DNA of 64,000 bases from Mycobacterium sp. IS-836 (GCF_001954275.1 NZ_MBEU01000002.1:124001-188000); one strand, 5' to 3'; shown: positions 8,138 through 17,616, counted from the first letter of the stretch. A program made the numbers and translations. The notes: generated by a model not told the origin, from the sequence alone.

Positions 8138-8743
8138 ATGGAGCTCGCCCGGACTACCGTCGCCGGCTTGAGCGTCGCCGTCCTTGCGGTCGGCACCGCG
8201 ATCACCGGCTGCGGCAACAACAAGACCCCGGCGACGTCGTCGAGCGCGTCGTCCACCGCGTCGACCGGCGTGACTGGCCCGTCACCCGGACAGACCACGG
8301 ATTACAGTGGGCTGCTGATCAAGCCGAGCGACATTGGCCCGGACCTCACCACACCCCAACCACCCGTGCTGAACCCCAACAATGCGCCGGGGGTTGCGCA
8401 GCTGTTCGCCAACGCCGACAACAGCCGCCGAATCGGCGACACCATCTTGATCGTCGCCGATCCCCAGACCGCGGCGGCCGGTATCGAGAACACCAAGGCG
8501 AACTACGCGGGCAAGGTCAGCGGCACGTGGCAGCCGGTCGACGTGGGATCCAACGGGGCAATGATCTCCGGGACATCGCCGGACAACTCCCAGGCGGTGA
8601 CGGTGCTGTTGTTCAGTGAGGGCAAGGCGCTGGTCAACCTGGAATTCGACAGTGCGCCCAACGATCCCATCGATCCGGGCATGGCGACCGACATCGGCCG
8701 CAAGCAAGACGCCGCGATCAAGAGCGGGTTGCCGCCCAGCTGA
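8138..8743 (+). CDS. Putative lipoprotein
   Basis: A 201-aa exported protein. A hydrophobic signal segment (LSVAVLAVGTAI) leads into a lipobox AITGC, so the mature protein would be lipid-anchored on the outer face of the membrane at the cysteine near residue 24. A Thr/Ser/Pro linker follows, then a globular domain with no enzyme motif I recognise. The start is set at ATG 8138 because GGAAGG at 8125-8130 gives a 7-nt spacer; ATG 8132 would leave only one base. It stands alone, convergent with ldtA. Function unknown; it resembles small mycobacterial lipoproteins of the Lpp/Lpq kind in architecture only. Confidence 0.8.
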   Translation: MELARTTVAGLSVAVLAVGTAITGCGNNKTPATSSSASSTASTGVTGPSPGQTTDYSGLLIKPSDIGPDLTTPQPPVLNPNNAPGVAQLFANADNSRRIGDTILIVADPQTAAAGIENTKANYAGKVSGTWQPVDVGSNGAMISGTSPDNSQAVTVLLFSEGKALVNLEFDSAPNDPIDPGMATDIGRKQDAAIKSGLPPS

Positions 8744-8804
8744 GGTAGGTGGCCAGACGCCGCGATCGCGCGGAATGTCTTCACCCGCAGCGATGTTGGG
8801 GCAG

Positions 8805-9560
8805 CTAGGCGATGACCTCGACGGGATCGCCGACGTTCACCTGGTTGAAGTACCACGCGGCGTTGTCCGGGCTCAGGTTGATGCATCCGTGACTGACGTT
8901 CGCATGGCCTTGCGAGTCAACCGACCACGGGGCCGAGTGCACGTAGACGCCGCTGTTCGTGATGCGGACCGCGTACGACGCGATGATGTTGTATCCCTCG
9001 GGCGAACTCAGCGGGATACCGATGGTCCGCGAGTCCATCCGCACGGTGCGCTCCTTGGACAGCGCGGTGAAGTTGCCGATCGGTGTCGGGCGGGAGGGCT
9101 TCCCCATGGATGCCGGCATCGTGCGAAGCACCTCGCCGTTTCGGCTGACGGTGAACGTGTGCTCGGACACGCTGGCAACACCGAGTAGCGCGTCACCGGT
9201 GTCGAAACCGGTCGTCAGGGCCTGCACACCCACCGAGACGTGGCTGTGTGCGGGCCAATAGCGGTTCGGAACCCACTGCACGACATTGTTGTCGACCCAC
9301 TCGAAGTGTCCCGGCACGTTGCTCGGCGAGCTGACGTGGATGGTCCGCTCGGCGCCAACGCGATCGGTGACGGGCGCAGTGAACGTCACCACTACCGGGT
9401 GCGCCACGCCCACCACGGCACCATCGGCCGGCAAAACGGTCGCGACTGTGGGAATCGGTTGGGGTAGCGGGACGGCGGCCACGCCGCGGGCGGCGCTACC
9501 CAGCAGGCCCATGCCGGCGATCGCTACCATAACGAATAGATAACGAACCGTACGACGCAT
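8805..9560 (-). CDS. ldtA: L,D-transpeptidase LdtA (LdtMt1, Rv0116c orthologue)
   Basis: A 251-aa exported peptidoglycan enzyme, the same length I recall for M. tuberculosis LdtMt1. It makes 3-3 cross-links between meso-diaminopimelate residues and is a target of carbapenems. Seen: an N-terminal signal segment (YLFVMVAIAGMGLLGSAARG), an Ig-like domain (VVGVAHPVVVTFTAPVTDR), and a YkuD catalytic domain with the active-site motif SHGCINLSP. Start at ATG 9560 (MRRTVRYLF) rather than the upstream in-frame alternative, because it sits directly before the signal peptide and matches the known N-terminus. Upstream is a 409-bp region shared with the divergent oxyS gene. Confidence 0.95.
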   Translation of the reverse strand: MRRTVRYLFVMVAIAGMGLLGSAARGVAAVPLPQPIPTVATVLPADGAVVGVAHPVVVTFTAPVTDRVGAERTIHVSSPSNVPGHFEWVDNNVVQWVPNRYWPAHSHVSVGVQALTTGFDTGDALLGVASVSEHTFTVSRNGEVLRTMPASMGKPSRPTPIGNFTALSKERTVRMDSRTIGIPLSSPEGYNIIASYAVRITNSGVYVHSAPWSVDSQGHANVSHGCINLSPDNAAWYFNQVNVGDPVEVIA

Positions 9561-9969
9561 GGCGTCCGCCCTTCGAGATGGTGCGATCAACACAACGTTA
9601 TTGTACTGACTGTCTACCCTTTACGGGTTTTAGCAAACATACACATCGCCGCCGGGTACGTGGCGATAACGACCCGATTACCCGTTGAGTTCGATCCGAT
9701 CACCGGGCTGCGGACCTCCGGCAAACGATTGGGTGCACGCTTCCGAGGCCACGCTCGGCGGCGCGCCCGCAGTCCGAGACGTGCGCACGAAAGAGGGCTC
9801 CGCACACCGGCTTTCACTGGACGCAACGTCCTGACCTGCGCCCGAACGTCGATCTATGCCAGGCCATCGACGGCAGAGGTGCGAAATCTGGCCGAGATCG
9901 CCGTTGGCTGCCTACTGGCGAGGCGTTAGCCTCTGCGATAGCGGTGCGGTGAAGGCCGAGGAGGTGCCC
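9561..9969. other. 409-bp intergenic region between ldtA and oxyS
   Basis: No convincing gene lies here. ORFs that cross it lack a ribosome-binding site and family similarity. Close to oxyS is an inverted repeat GAGGC-GTTA-GCCTC at 9920-9933, about 37 bp before the GTG start, which is a candidate LysR-type binding site. The strong Shine-Dalgarno of oxyS (GAGGAGG, 9958-9964) is at the right end. The AT-rich patch at 9590-9650 probably holds the ldtA promoter on the minus strand. Confidence 0.6.
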
Positions 9970-10902
9970 GTGCTCTTCCGTCAGCTGGAGTACTTTGTCG
10001 CCGTCGCCCAGGAACGCCACTTCGCCCGGGCCGCCGAGAAATGCTATGTGTCGCAACCCGCGTTGTCGGCCGCGATCGCCAAGCTGGAACGCGAGCTGAA
10101 CGTGACCCTGATCAACCGCGGGCACAGCTTCGAGGGCCTCACGCCCGAAGGTGAGCGACTGGTCGTGTGGGCCAAGCGGATTCTCGCCGAGCACGATGCC
10201 TTCAAGGCCGAGGTGGACGCCGTGCGGTCCGGGATCACCGGCACGCTTCGGCTGGGTACGGTTCCCACCGCCTCGACGACGGCGTCGCTGGTGCTCTCGG
10301 CGTTCTGTTCGGCACATCCGTTGGCGAAGGTGCACATCAATTCCCGGCTGTCCGCCGCCGAGCTGTACCGGCGGCTGCGCGAGTTCGAGCTGGACGCCGC
10401 CATCGTGCACTCCGCGCCCGAAGACGCTCACGACGTGGACCTGGTGCCGCTCTACCAGGAGCGCTACGTGCTGCTGTCGTCGGCGGAGATGTTGCCCTCC
10501 GGCGCATCGACACTGACGTGGCCGGACGCCGCCCAGTTGCCGCTCGCCTTGCTCACCCCCGACATGCGGGATCGCCAGATCATCGACGAAGCCTTCGCCG
10601 GCCACGGCCTCACGGTCACACCGCAAGTCGAGACCGACTCCGTCGCATCGTTATTCGCCCAAGTTGCCAGTGGCAATTGGGCGTGCATCGTCCCGCACAC
10701 GTGGTTGTGGACATCGCCGCTGGCGGCGGAGATTCAGGCGGTCGAAATGGTCGACCCGGTGCTGAAGGCCGAGATCGCCTTGGCCACCAACTCCGCCGGG
10801 CCGGGATCGCCCGTCGCCCGCGCGCTCATCGCGTCCGCGCAACAACTGGCGCTTGACGAGTTTTTCGACACGCAGCTGCTCGGAATCACGCGCCGGCGCT
10901 GA
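9970..10902 (+). CDS. oxyS: LysR-family transcriptional regulator OxyS (Rv0117 orthologue)
   Basis: A 310-aa LysR-type regulator. The N-terminal winged HTH is clear (LEYFVAVAQERHFARAAEKC, then YVSQPALSAAIAKLERELN), followed by the effector-binding periplasmic-protein-like domain. The sequence and its position beside ldtA and oxcA match Rv0117, named OxyS because it was linked to the oxidative stress response in mycobacteria. GTG 9970 is used since GAGGAGG ends 5 nt upstream. LysR proteins usually control their own or a neighbouring promoter; the IR at 9920-9933 fits autoregulation. The 3' end overlaps convergent oxcA by 17 bp. Confidence 0.93.
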   Translation: MLFRQLEYFVAVAQERHFARAAEKCYVSQPALSAAIAKLERELNVTLINRGHSFEGLTPEGERLVVWAKRILAEHDAFKAEVDAVRSGITGTLRLGTVPTASTTASLVLSAFCSAHPLAKVHINSRLSAAELYRRLREFELDAAIVHSAPEDAHDVDLVPLYQERYVLLSSAEMLPSGASTLTWPDAAQLPLALLTPDMRDRQIIDEAFAGHGLTVTPQVETDSVASLFAQVASGNWACIVPHTWLWTSPLAAEIQAVEMVDPVLKAEIALATNSAGPGSPVARALIASAQQLALDEFFDTQLLGITRRR

Positions 10903-12610
10903 CCGCCGCGCTGGTCGGATTGAGGCTCGCGAGATGACCGCTTTCCACCCCCGCTGCCGGGTCGAGTTCGCAGTCGATGATCGCGGGGCCATTCGAGGCG
11001 AGCGCCTCGGTCAGCGCCGACCGCAGCTCCGGCGGCGTGGTGACGTGATATCCCTTGCCGCCGAACGCCTCTGCGATCAACTCGTGGCGGGCGCCGGCAT
11101 TCAGCACGGTCGGCGCCGGGTCATTTCCCTTCGGCGCTTCGTCGCCGCGGTACACGCCGCCGTTGTTGAGGATGACGACCGTCACCGGCAGGCGATACCG
11201 GCAGATAGTCTCGACTTCCATCCCGGAGAAGCCGAAGGCGCTGTCGCCCTCGATCGCAACGACGGGCTTGCCGGTTTCGACCGCGGCGGCGATGGCGTAG
11301 CCCATGCCGATCCCCATCACGCCCCACGTTCCGGTGTCGAGCCGGTGTCGCGGCAGCTGCATGTCGATCACGTTGCGGGCCAGGTCGAGCGCGTTGGCCC
11401 CCTCGTTGACCACGTAGACGTCCGGGTTTTGCTGCAGCACAGAGCGAATCGCGCCGAGGGCGTTGTAAAACCGCATCGGGTGCGGGTCTTCGGTCAGGCG
11501 CTGGCGCATCTTCTCGTCGTTGCGCCTTTTGCGAGCGGCTAGCTCGTCGGTCCATTCCACCGGAACCGCGATCCGATGGGCGCCCAGGCCGTCGCGCAGC
11601 GCCGACATCACCGAGCCGATGTCGCCGGCCAGCGGTGCCGCGATCGGCTGGTTGCTGTCGAACTCCGATGCCGCGATGTCGACTTGGATGAACGCGGCGG
11701 ACCATTGCGGCGAGTCTCCGTGGCCGAGAAGCCAGTTGAGCCGCGCCCCGACCAGCAAGACCGCGTCCGCGCGGGCGATCGCCAGCGAGCGCGCAGCCGC
11801 GGCGGACTGCGGGTGGGAGTCCGGCAACAGGCCCTTGGCCATCGACATCGGCAGGAACGGGATTCCGGTGGTTTCGACAAATTCCCGAATGGCGCTGTCC
11901 GCCTGCGCATACGCCGCGCCCTTACCGAGCACGATCAGCGGTCGCTGCGCCCGCGCGAGCATGTCGAGGGCGCGATCGACCGCCTCCGGCGCCGGCAGCT
12001 GGCGCGGCGCGGGGTCGACGACCGGCCAGATCGTGTCCGCCGCGGCGGAAGCGTCCATGGCCTGGCCCAGAATCTCGCCGGGAATGTCGAGGTAGACGCC
12101 GCCCGGGCGGCCGGAGATCGCGGTCCGGATCGCGCGCGCGACGCCGCGGCCGATGTCCTCGATACGGCCGATTCGGTACGCCGCCTTCGCGAAAGGCCTT
12201 GCGGCATTGAGCTGATCGAGGTCCTGATAGTCACCGCGCTGCAAATCCACCGCCGCGCGATCGCTCGACCCGGAGATCTGGATCATGGGAAAGCAATTCG
12301 CCGTGGCGTTGGCCAGCGCGGGCAGGCCGTTGAGGAAGCCGGGCCCCGACGTCGTGAGGCAGACACCGGGTCGCTGGGTGAGAAACCCGGCGGCGGCGGC
12401 TGCGTTGCCCGCCGAGGCCTCCTGCCGAAAGCCGATGTAGCGGATGCCCGACGCCTGGGCGGTGCGGGCGAGGTCCGTGATCGGGATGCCGACTATTCCG
12501 TAGACGGTGTCGATGTCGTTGGCCTTGAGCGCGTCCACCACGAGGTGGAAGCCGTCGGTCAAGCTCGTCGAGTGCGGCCCTTCGCCCGGAGATCCCGAAA
12601 CGGTACTCAT
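10886..12610 (-). CDS. oxcA: Oxalyl-CoA decarboxylase (Rv0118c orthologue)
   Basis: A 574-aa thiamine-diphosphate enzyme converting oxalyl-CoA to formyl-CoA and CO2, consuming a proton and so linked in bacteria to acid tolerance. Seen: the N-terminal TPP-binding domain with GIVGIPITDLARTAQ and the catalytic glutamate in RQEASAGNAAAA, the LTTSGPGFLNGL loop, the central domain, and the C-terminal TPP-Mg motif GDSAFGFSG followed by NNGG. ATG 12610 (MSTVSGSPGEGP) is chosen; an upstream extension lacks similarity. Divergent from fadD7 across a 196-bp region and overlapping oxyS tail to tail. No formyl-CoA transferase (frc) is adjacent, so the source of oxalyl-CoA is unclear. Confidence 0.92.
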   Translation of the reverse strand: MSTVSGSPGEGPHSTSLTDGFHLVVDALKANDIDTVYGIVGIPITDLARTAQASGIRYIGFRQEASAGNAAAAAGFLTQRPGVCLTTSGPGFLNGLPALANATANCFPMIQISGSSDRAAVDLQRGDYQDLDQLNAARPFAKAAYRIGRIEDIGRGVARAIRTAISGRPGGVYLDIPGEILGQAMDASAAADTIWPVVDPAPRQLPAPEAVDRALDMLARAQRPLIVLGKGAAYAQADSAIREFVETTGIPFLPMSMAKGLLPDSHPQSAAAARSLAIARADAVLLVGARLNWLLGHGDSPQWSAAFIQVDIAASEFDSNQPIAAPLAGDIGSVMSALRDGLGAHRIAVPVEWTDELAARKRRNDEKMRQRLTEDPHPMRFYNALGAIRSVLQQNPDVYVVNEGANALDLARNVIDMQLPRHRLDTGTWGVMGIGMGYAIAAAVETGKPVVAIEGDSAFGFSGMEVETICRYRLPVTVVILNNGGVYRGDEAPKGNDPAPTVLNAGARHELIAEAFGGKGYHVTTPPELRSALTEALASNGPAIIDCELDPAAGVESGHLASLNPTSAAVSAGA

Positions 12611-12806
12611 GCTGGCGGCTCCTCTGCGTCGCGAATGCGTTGTCACCACTGTGGTCCGGAGCCCGTCCGGTGTCCAAGACCAAGCCGCTATGCGGCGATT
12701 CACGCCGCTTATCGACCCCGCCGGCGCCGATTCGATAGTTCACGATTATCGATCGTCAGCGGATCGGTATTGGACGAACGCGGTGCCGGCTGGGCATGGT
12801 GCCAAT

Positions 12807-14351
12807 ATGTCCGATGAATCCACCAGCCCGCGCATCGCCGACCTGGTCGAGGGCGCCGCGTCCCGGCGCCCGGACGCGCCCGCGCTGGTTGTCACCGCCG
12901 ACCGGATACCGATCAGCTACCGCGAGCTGACGCGACTGGTCGATGACCTCGCCAAGCGGTTGCAGCACGCGGGCATCACGCAGGGCGACCGGATAGCGCT
13001 GCGCGCCGCCAGCAACACCGAATTCGTCGTCGGCTTGTTGGCCGCCTCGCGGGCGGACCTGGTCGCCGTCCCGTTGGACCCGGCGTTGCCCGTCGGTGAG
13101 CAGCGCGCCCGCTGCGCGGCCGCCGGCGCCGCTGTCGTCCTCGTCGACGACCCCGACGGTCAGGGCGACAGGGACGACTCTGAGTTGCGGTGGTGGCCGA
13201 TCGCGGTGACCACACACGAGGGCACCGCTGCGGTGACCCTGGACGCCGCCGCCGCGCCGAACCGCGCCGTGCCCAAGCCCGAGGGGCTCCGGGACGACGA
13301 CGCGATGATCATGTTCACGGGCGGCACCACCGGTGCGCCCAAGATGGTCCCCTGGACCCGCGGCAACATCGCCGCGTCGGTACGGGCCATCGTCGCCGGC
13401 TACCGGCTCGGCCCGCGGGACGCGACCGTCGCGGTGATGCCGCTCTACCACGGCCACGGGCTGCTGGCCGCGCTGCTGTCGACCCTGGCATCGGGGGGCA
13501 CGGTGCTGCTGCCCGCCCGCGGGCGGTTCTCGGCCCACACGTTCTGGGACGACATCGCGGCCGTCCGGGCCACGTGGTACACGGCGGTCCCGACGATTCA
13601 CCAGATCCTGTTGGAGCGTGCCGCGACCGATCGGTCCGCCAGCAAGCGAGCCGCGTTGCGCTTCATCCGCAGCTGCAGCGCCCCGCTCACCCCGGAAACG
13701 GCGCAGGCGCTGCAAGCGCAGTTCTCGGCGCCCGTGGTGTGCGCTTTCGGCATGACCGAGGCCACCCACCAGGTGGCCACCACGGGCATCGACGACATCG
13801 AAAATCCAGCGGCGACAACGGGTCTCGTCGGCAGGTCGACCGGGCCCGAGATCCGGATCAACGGGTCCGGCGATCGCGAGGCCGTGGGGGAGGTGTGGCT
13901 GCGCGGCCCCACGGTGGTGCGTGGCTACCTCGGCGATCCGGCCATCACCGCGGCCAACTTCACCGACGGATGGCTGCGCACGGGCGATCTCGGATCGGTT
14001 TCGGCGGCGGGCGATTTGATCATTCGTGGCCGGATCAAGGAACTCATCAACCGGGGCGGTGAGAAGATCTCCCCGGAGCGCGTCGAGGGCGTACTGGCGA
14101 GCCATCCCGACGTCATGGAGGTGGCCGTGTTCGGCGTTCCCGACAAGTTGTACGGCGAGAAGGTGGCCGCGGTGATCGTGCCCCGGGAGTCGGCTTCGCC
14201 GACGCCGCAGGGGTTAGCCGACTTCTGCCGGGACCGGTTGGCGCCCTTCGAGATTCCCGCGGAGTTTCAGGAGGCGAGCGAACTGCCGCACACCGCGAAG
14301 GGCTCGCTCGACCGCCGCGCGGTCGCCGAACAGTTCGGCCCGAAGGTGTGA
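12807..14351 (+). CDS. fadD7: Acyl-CoA synthetase FadD7 (Rv0119 orthologue)
   Basis: A 514-aa ANL-superfamily adenylating enzyme. The AMP-binding motif is MFTGGTTGAPKMVPWTRG, the adenylate motif GMTEATHQ, and the C-terminal hinge and lysine region contain GRIKELINRGGEKISP and PHTAKGSLDRR. It activates a carboxylic acid to an acyl-CoA through an acyl-AMP. Start ATG 12807 (MSDESTSPRIADLVEG) agrees with the family; upstream in-frame codons overlap the oxcA 5' region. Because its divergent neighbour handles oxalyl-CoA and plant/yeast relatives of this enzyme are oxalyl-CoA synthetases, it may activate oxalate for OxcA; this is inference. Its 3' end overlaps the convergent DUF2231 gene by 85 bp. 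Confidence 0.9.
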   Translation: MSDESTSPRIADLVEGAASRRPDAPALVVTADRIPISYRELTRLVDDLAKRLQHAGITQGDRIALRAASNTEFVVGLLAASRADLVAVPLDPALPVGEQRARCAAAGAAVVLVDDPDGQGDRDDSELRWWPIAVTTHEGTAAVTLDAAAAPNRAVPKPEGLRDDDAMIMFTGGTTGAPKMVPWTRGNIAASVRAIVAGYRLGPRDATVAVMPLYHGHGLLAALLSTLASGGTVLLPARGRFSAHTFWDDIAAVRATWYTAVPTIHQILLERAATDRSASKRAALRFIRSCSAPLTPETAQALQAQFSAPVVCAFGMTEATHQVATTGIDDIENPAATTGLVGRSTGPEIRINGSGDREAVGEVWLRGPTVVRGYLGDPAITAANFTDGWLRTGDLGSVSAAGDLIIRGRIKELINRGGEKISPERVEGVLASHPDVMEVAVFGVPDKLYGEKVAAVIVPRESASPTPQGLADFCRDRLAPFEIPAEFQEASELPHTAKGSLDRRAVAEQFGPKV

Positions 14352-14812
14352 GCCGCCGCGACGGTTCCCCACGCGGCGCGCGCACCCGATTCGCCGACCC
14401 GGTAGCTCTGCACCAGCGTTGCCACCGCGGCGGCGATTACCAGGAGTCCCACGACGGTGTGCACACCGAGGTTCACGCTGCGGCCGTGCGCCTGGCGGAT
14501 GTGCACCGCGGCCAGCACGATGACGGTGGCCACCAGCGCGCCCACGAGGTAAACCAGCGTTTCGCCGAGTTCCTGATGATTCTTGATCGCGGGAGACGGA
14601 CCGAGCTTGTCGCGCAACCACGCACCCGAATTGGTCGTGATGGGCGTCAGGACGAGGGTCACCACGGCCAGCACAAGAACCAGCCAGATCAGCCGGCGCC
14701 GCGCGGCGGGCCACAGCGCGCAGAGGATCGCCAGGATCGCCGCCAGCGGAGCCAGCACGACGACGAAATGGTTGAACAGGATGTGCGCGGGAAGGCCGTC
14801 GACCGTCGACAT
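14267..14812 (-). CDS. DUF2231 membrane protein
   Basis: A 181-aa integral membrane protein with four predicted helices. It starts MSTVDGLPAHILFNHFVVVLAPL, whose GLPAHILFNHF is the DUF2231 signature; helices continue through AAILAILCALW, IWLVLVLAVVTLVL, LVYLVGALVATVIVLA and VVGLLVIAAAVATLV. It begins 5 bp after the fusA2 stop, so it is co-transcribed with fusA2. The last 28 codons lie antisense to the fadD7 3' end; that tail looks unstructured and is probably dispensable. Function unknown; DUF2231 proteins are sometimes near heme or stress genes, which does not help here. Confidence 0.8.
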   Translation of the reverse strand: MSTVDGLPAHILFNHFVVVLAPLAAILAILCALWPAARRRLIWLVLVLAVVTLVLTPITTNSGAWLRDKLGPSPAIKNHQELGETLVYLVGALVATVIVLAAVHIRQAHGRSVNLGVHTVVGLLVIAAAVATLVQSYRVGESGARAAWGTVAAAHTFGPNCSATARRSSEPFAVCGSSLAS

Positions 14813-14817
14813 GAAGG

Positions 14818-16977
14818 TCAGGCCGACGTCTTCACCCTGGCGGCCGCGGATTCCGGCATGGGCTCGTAGCGGGCAAACGACCGAGTGAACGACGCGGCCC
14901 CATGGGCCAGTGAGCGCAGGTCGATCGCATACCGCGTCAGCTCGACCTGAGGCACCTCGGCCCGCACCACGGTGCGTTCGTGACCGGCGGTCTCGGTACC
15001 CAGCACGCGGCCGCGACGACTCGACAGGTCGCCCAGCACCGCACCGACGAAGTCGTCGGGCACCAGCACCGAGATCTCGTCGATCGGCTCGAGCAGGGTC
15101 ACCTTCGTCGCGGCGGCCGCCTCCCGCAGCGCCAGCGCACCCGCCGCCTGGAACGCGAAGTCCGAGGAATCCACGCTGTGGGCCTTGCCGTCGAACAGCG
15201 TCACGCGGATGTCGACCACCGGATAACCCGCGTGCACGCCCTTTTCCATCTGCGCGCGGACGCCCTTCTCCACGCTCGGGATGAAGTTGCGCGGCACCGC
15301 GCCGCCGACCACCTTGTCGACGAACTCGAACCCGGAGCCCTCGGGCAGCGGCTCCACCTCGATGTCGCACACCGCGTACTGGCCATGTCCGCCGGATTGC
15401 TTGATGTGACGGCCATGGCCTTTTGCCTTGCCGCTGAAGGTTTCCCGCAGCGGTACCCGGAGCTCCACCGTATCCACCGTCACGCCGTAACGGTTGGACA
15501 GCGCGTCGAGGACAACGCCGGCGTGCGCTTCACCCATGCACCAGAGCACGATCTGGTGTGTTTCCTGGTTCTGCTCGATGCGCAGCGCCGGGTCTTCGGC
15601 GGCCAACCGGCCCAGCCCCACCGACAGTTTGTCCTCATCGGTTTTGGCGTGCGCCTGAATCGCAACCGGCAGCAGCGGCTCGGGCATGGTCCAGGGCCTC
15701 AGCACCAGGGGTTCGGACTTGTCCGAGAGCGTGTCGCCGGTTTCGGCGCGGCTCAGCTTGCCGATCGCGCAGATGTCGCCCGCCACGACGGCGGGCGCGC
15801 TGCGCTGCTGCTTGCCCAGCGGGAACGACAGAACCCCGATGCGTTCGTCCTCGTCATGGTCGGGGTGCGAATGCCCGTTTCCGTTGGCGCCGCCGAAGAA
15901 CGACGCAAAATGGCCCGACACGTGAACCGTCGCGTCGGGCCTGATGGTCCCGGAGAACACCCGGACCAGGCTGACCCGGCCGACGTAGGGGTCCGACGTC
16001 GTCTTCACCACCTCGGCCAGCAGCGGCGCATCGGCGTCACAGGCCAGCTGGGCATGCGGGGCGCCCTGCGGCGTAAACACCTCCGGTAGTGGGTGTTCCA
16101 TCGGAGACGGGAATCCGCGGGTGGCGATCTCCAGCAATTCCAGGGTGCCGACGCCGGTGCCGCTGCAGACCGGGATGACCGGGAAGAACGAACCCCGGGC
16201 GACGGCCCGCTCCAGGTCCTCGATCAGGACCGACTCGTCGATCGCCTCGCCGCCGAGGTAGCGCTCCATCAGCGACTCGTCCTCGGACTCCTCGATGATT
16301 CCCTCGATCAGGGTGCCGCGCGCCTCTTCGATCCGGCCGGCGTCCGACTCGTCCGGCGATTGCGTGGTCCGCTTCCCGTTGTCGTACTTGTAGTACGTCT
16401 GCGACAACAACCCGATCAGACCGCTGCAGCTGGGCAGCCCGGTCGGCAGGTAGAGCGGTAATACCTTGTCCCCGAACGCGTTTTGCGCCGCGGCCAGCGC
16501 CTCCTGGTAGTTCGCCCGGGCGTGGTCGAGCTTGGTGATCACCACGGCGCGGGGCATGCCGACCTGGTCGCATTCCTGCCAGAGGGACTTGGTCGGCTCG
16601 TCGACGCCCTCGTTCGCCGCGATCACGAACAGCGCGCAATCCGCGGCCCGCAGCCCGGCCCGCAGCTCACCCACGAAATCGGCGTATCCGGGTGTGTCCA
16701 CAAGGTTGACCTTGATGCCGTCGTGCGACAGCGACGCCACCGCCACGCCCACCGACCGCTGTTGGCGGATCTCCGCGTCGTCGTAGTCGCAGACCGTCGT
16801 GCCGTCCACCACCGAGCCCGCCCGGGTCAGCACCCCGGAGGCCACCAGCAGGGCCTCGACCAGGGTGGTCTTGCCGCCGCCCGACGGCCCCACCAGCACC
16901 ACGTTGCGCACATCGCGCGGACTTTTCGCGGTGGGAGCGGCTCCCGCCCCCTGGGAAGCGTTCGCCTTTTCCGCCAT
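14818..16977 (-). CDS. fusA2: Elongation factor G-like protein FusA2 (Rv0120c orthologue)
   Basis: A 719-aa translational GTPase paralogous to EF-G. The P-loop is GPSGGGKTTL near residue 30, the switch II motif DTPGYADF, and the G4 motif ITKLDHA. Domains II to V follow, with domain IV recognisable from AVCDIEVEPLPEGSGFEFV. EF-G2 proteins of mycobacteria bind GTP but are not the main translocase; a role under starvation has been proposed for the M. smegmatis version. ATG 16977 has AGGAAAG just before it. First gene of a two-gene unit with the DUF2231 protein. It carries a glycine/histidine-rich insert near NGHSHPDHDEDE that is unusual for EF-G. Confidence 0.9.
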   Translation of the reverse strand: MAEKANASQGAGAAPTAKSPRDVRNVVLVGPSGGGKTTLVEALLVASGVLTRAGSVVDGTTVCDYDDAEIRQQRSVGVAVASLSHDGIKVNLVDTPGYADFVGELRAGLRAADCALFVIAANEGVDEPTKSLWQECDQVGMPRAVVITKLDHARANYQEALAAAQNAFGDKVLPLYLPTGLPSCSGLIGLLSQTYYKYDNGKRTTQSPDESDAGRIEEARGTLIEGIIEESEDESLMERYLGGEAIDESVLIEDLERAVARGSFFPVIPVCSGTGVGTLELLEIATRGFPSPMEHPLPEVFTPQGAPHAQLACDADAPLLAEVVKTTSDPYVGRVSLVRVFSGTIRPDATVHVSGHFASFFGGANGNGHSHPDHDEDERIGVLSFPLGKQQRSAPAVVAGDICAIGKLSRAETGDTLSDKSEPLVLRPWTMPEPLLPVAIQAHAKTDEDKLSVGLGRLAAEDPALRIEQNQETHQIVLWCMGEAHAGVVLDALSNRYGVTVDTVELRVPLRETFSGKAKGHGRHIKQSGGHGQYAVCDIEVEPLPEGSGFEFVDKVVGGAVPRNFIPSVEKGVRAQMEKGVHAGYPVVDIRVTLFDGKAHSVDSSDFAFQAAGALALREAAAATKVTLLEPIDEISVLVPDDFVGAVLGDLSSRRGRVLGTETAGHERTVVRAEVPQVELTRYAIDLRSLAHGAASFTRSFARYEPMPESAAARVKTSA

Positions 16978-17144
16978 GACTTTCCTCCGGTTTCGCTGGC
17001 TCGCTTGGCTCGGCCCATGGGGGTCGCTCTCGCGTAAGCAACTTTTCCCCCAACTGCCGCCCAACACAAGGCCACCGACCGGTCACAAATCGGGTTGGCG
17101 GCGCGGACCGCGCAGGACCGGCAGGCCGTGTCGGCGCCGCCCGC

Positions 17145-17570
17145 TCAGGCGTGCCAGCTTGCCCAGCGCCGCACGGTGACCGCAATGACCGGACCGTTCA
17201 GCGAAACGGATTGGTACTGAGGGTATTTCGCGCGCAGCAGCCGATAACCCGTGTGCATCGCCGGCCCGTCGGAATGGATCGTCGCCAGACCGTCGGCGCG
17301 GACCCACCACAGCCGCGTCCAATCGTCGGCGTAGTGGTCGACGAGCAGGCTGACCTGTGGATTGCTTTCGATGTTGGCCAACCGGCGCAGCCGTTGCGTT
17401 GTTTTCGGTTTCGCATCGACCGCGGTGTAGACGACGCCACGATCGTCTGCGGGGTCGTCGTCGAGGGCGAACACCACCGGCACCAGGTGAGGTCTGCCGT
17501 CGGGCGCGACCGTGGCCAGCCGGGCCACCGGGGATTGTGTGAACCTGACCGTCGGGTCGAATTCGCCCAC
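17145..17570 (-). CDS. F420-binding PPOX-family oxidoreductase (Rv0121c-like)
   Basis: A 141-aa split beta-barrel protein of the PPOX/FDOR-B type, TIGR03668-like. Motifs: [19 protein letters not shown] near the N-terminus and the cofactor phosphate region [12 protein letters not shown], followed by [12 protein letters not shown]. Members bind F420 or flavin and reduce small molecules. The start is GTG 17570. It is a single gene, divergent from the SnoaL-like gene 46 bp away. Position matches Rv0121c. Substrate unknown. Confidence 0.85.
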   Translation of the reverse strand: MGEFDPTVRFTQSPVARLATVAPDGRPHLVPVVFALDDDPADDRGVVYTAVDAKPKTTQRLRRLANIESNPQVSLLVDHYADDWTRLWWVRADGLATIHSDGPAMHTGYRLLRAKYPQYQSVSLNGPVIAVTVRRWASWHA

Positions 17571-17616
17571 GACGTCAGCTTAGAAGTCAGCTTAGGAGCT
17601 GGGCTAGGTTAGCCGC

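Noticed and set aside
9660-9929. 89-codon ORF between ldtA and oxyS
   Set aside because: Arg-rich, no RBS, no recognisable similarity; more likely non-coding regulatory DNA.
12756-14105. 449-codon minus-strand ORF opposite fadD7
   Set aside because: Mirror frame of an obvious acyl-CoA synthetase; composition is Gly/Arg/Asp-rich without motifs.
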